Notes under the pieces: generated by a model
The model's database searches: none
Told to the model about the DNA's origin: nothing
Seen by the model: only the letters and a program-made list of their open reading frames with translations
Position numbers and translations under genes: made by a program
Part shown: piece after piece, positions 5,380 to 5,663 of the stretch
Numbering within the stretch: position 1 is the first letter of the stretch
Layout of the letters: every line of letters starts with the position of its first letter
Source: Saprospiraceae bacterium
Lineage (GTDB): Bacteria > Bacteroidota > Bacteroidia > Chitinophagales > Saprospiraceae
Length of the DNA: 5,663 bases
Reading direction: 5' to 3'
Assembly: GCA_013002475.1 (NCBI GenBank)
Contig: JABDJM010000360.1
Span: 1 to 5,663 of the forward strand

Positions 5380-5663
5380 TCACCATCCACCTATTGTCTC
5401 CTCATAATATCCCGTCTTCAAATAGGCTCCCTCCGGAAAACCGATCGGGTGATCCGCATCATGGAATGTTTTTTCAACGCAAATTAATTGGCGGCCCGAC
5501 CCTTCTAAAACTGATTCAATGGTTTCAAAGAATTGGTCGGCAGTAACGCGACTGGAACAAGAAGCTAAAACCAACATGCCACCTTTGGCCAATAAGCTAA
5601 CTGCATGTTCAGCTAATCGCTGGTACTGGGAAATTGCTTTTTCTACTTCTGTGGCTCTCTTTG
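5380..5663 (-). CDS. rlmI: Class I SAM-dependent rRNA methyltransferase, RlmI-like (C-terminal part only)
   Basis: The frame is open from the window edge to the TGA at 5380-5382, showing the last 93 residues; the start lies outside. The visible part is the end of the Rossmann methyltransferase domain. The helix QYQRLAEHAVSLLAKGG leads to the strand MLVLASCSSRV, where the SCS motif carries the cysteine that in the RlmI family acts as the m5C catalytic residue. Then come the helix FFETIESVL and the closing signature DADHPIGFPEGAYLKTGYY, which matches the DHP and PEGxYLK pattern of the family. RlmI methylates C5 of cytosine 1962 in 23S rRNA in Escherichia coli; the same reaction is inferred here. 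The N-terminal PUA domain expected in the family is not visible. It is convergent with the acetyltransferase, across a repeat-filled gap. Confidence 0.9.
   Translation of the reverse strand, partial: KRATEVEKAISQYQRLAEHAVSLLAKGGMLVLASCSSRVTADQFFETIESVLEGSGRQLICVEKTFHDADHPIGFPEGAYLKTGYYEETIGGW

Overview
The window looks like chromosomal DNA of a Bacteroidota bacterium, probably order Cytophagales (Cyclobacteriaceae-like; this placement is an inference). The grounds are an outer-membrane TonB receptor with an N-terminal carboxypeptidase-regulatory-like domain, a HYC_CC_PP-type small cysteine protein, moderate GC content, AT-rich leaders with little Shine-Dalgarno signal, and Bacteroidota-style -7 boxes (TAnnTTTG) just upstream of two starts. 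No RNA gene, CRISPR array, integrase or transposase was seen.

Layout. (1) Positions 1-2879, minus strand: a three-gene envelope cluster read in the order HYC_CC_PP-like small protein, secreted heavy-metal-associated (HMA) domain protein, TonB-dependent receptor. The receptor runs off the left edge of the window and is by far the largest gene here (688 codons visible). The receptor begins 3 bases after the HMA stop, and a perfect 8+2+8 inverted repeat lies in the 64-base gap between the first two genes. (2) 3040-3669, minus strand: an exported START-domain lipid-binding-like protein. (3) 3837-4199, plus strand: a small secreted helical protein, divergent from the START gene. (4) 4335-4853, plus strand: a GNAT acetyltransferase, preceded by a terminator-like hairpin. 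(5) 4854-5379: a 526-base gap between convergent genes, packed with repeats: a perfect 22-bp palindrome, about 2.2 tandem copies of a ~107-bp unit, and a chain of inverted repeats. (6) 5380-5663, minus strand: the C-terminal end of an RlmI-type rRNA methyltransferase, cut by the right edge.

How the genes work together. The minus-strand cluster reads as a metal-handling module, most likely for copper or another thiophilic metal. The HMA protein has a CxxC site and is predicted to be periplasmic. The small protein is rich in Cys pairs. The receptor carries a Cys-Cys pair at the start of its plug. Adjacent-cysteine pairs occur in all three proteins, which suggests metal or thiol exchange between them at the outer membrane. 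The metal and the direction of transport cannot be read from sequence. The other genes have no evident functional link to this cluster.
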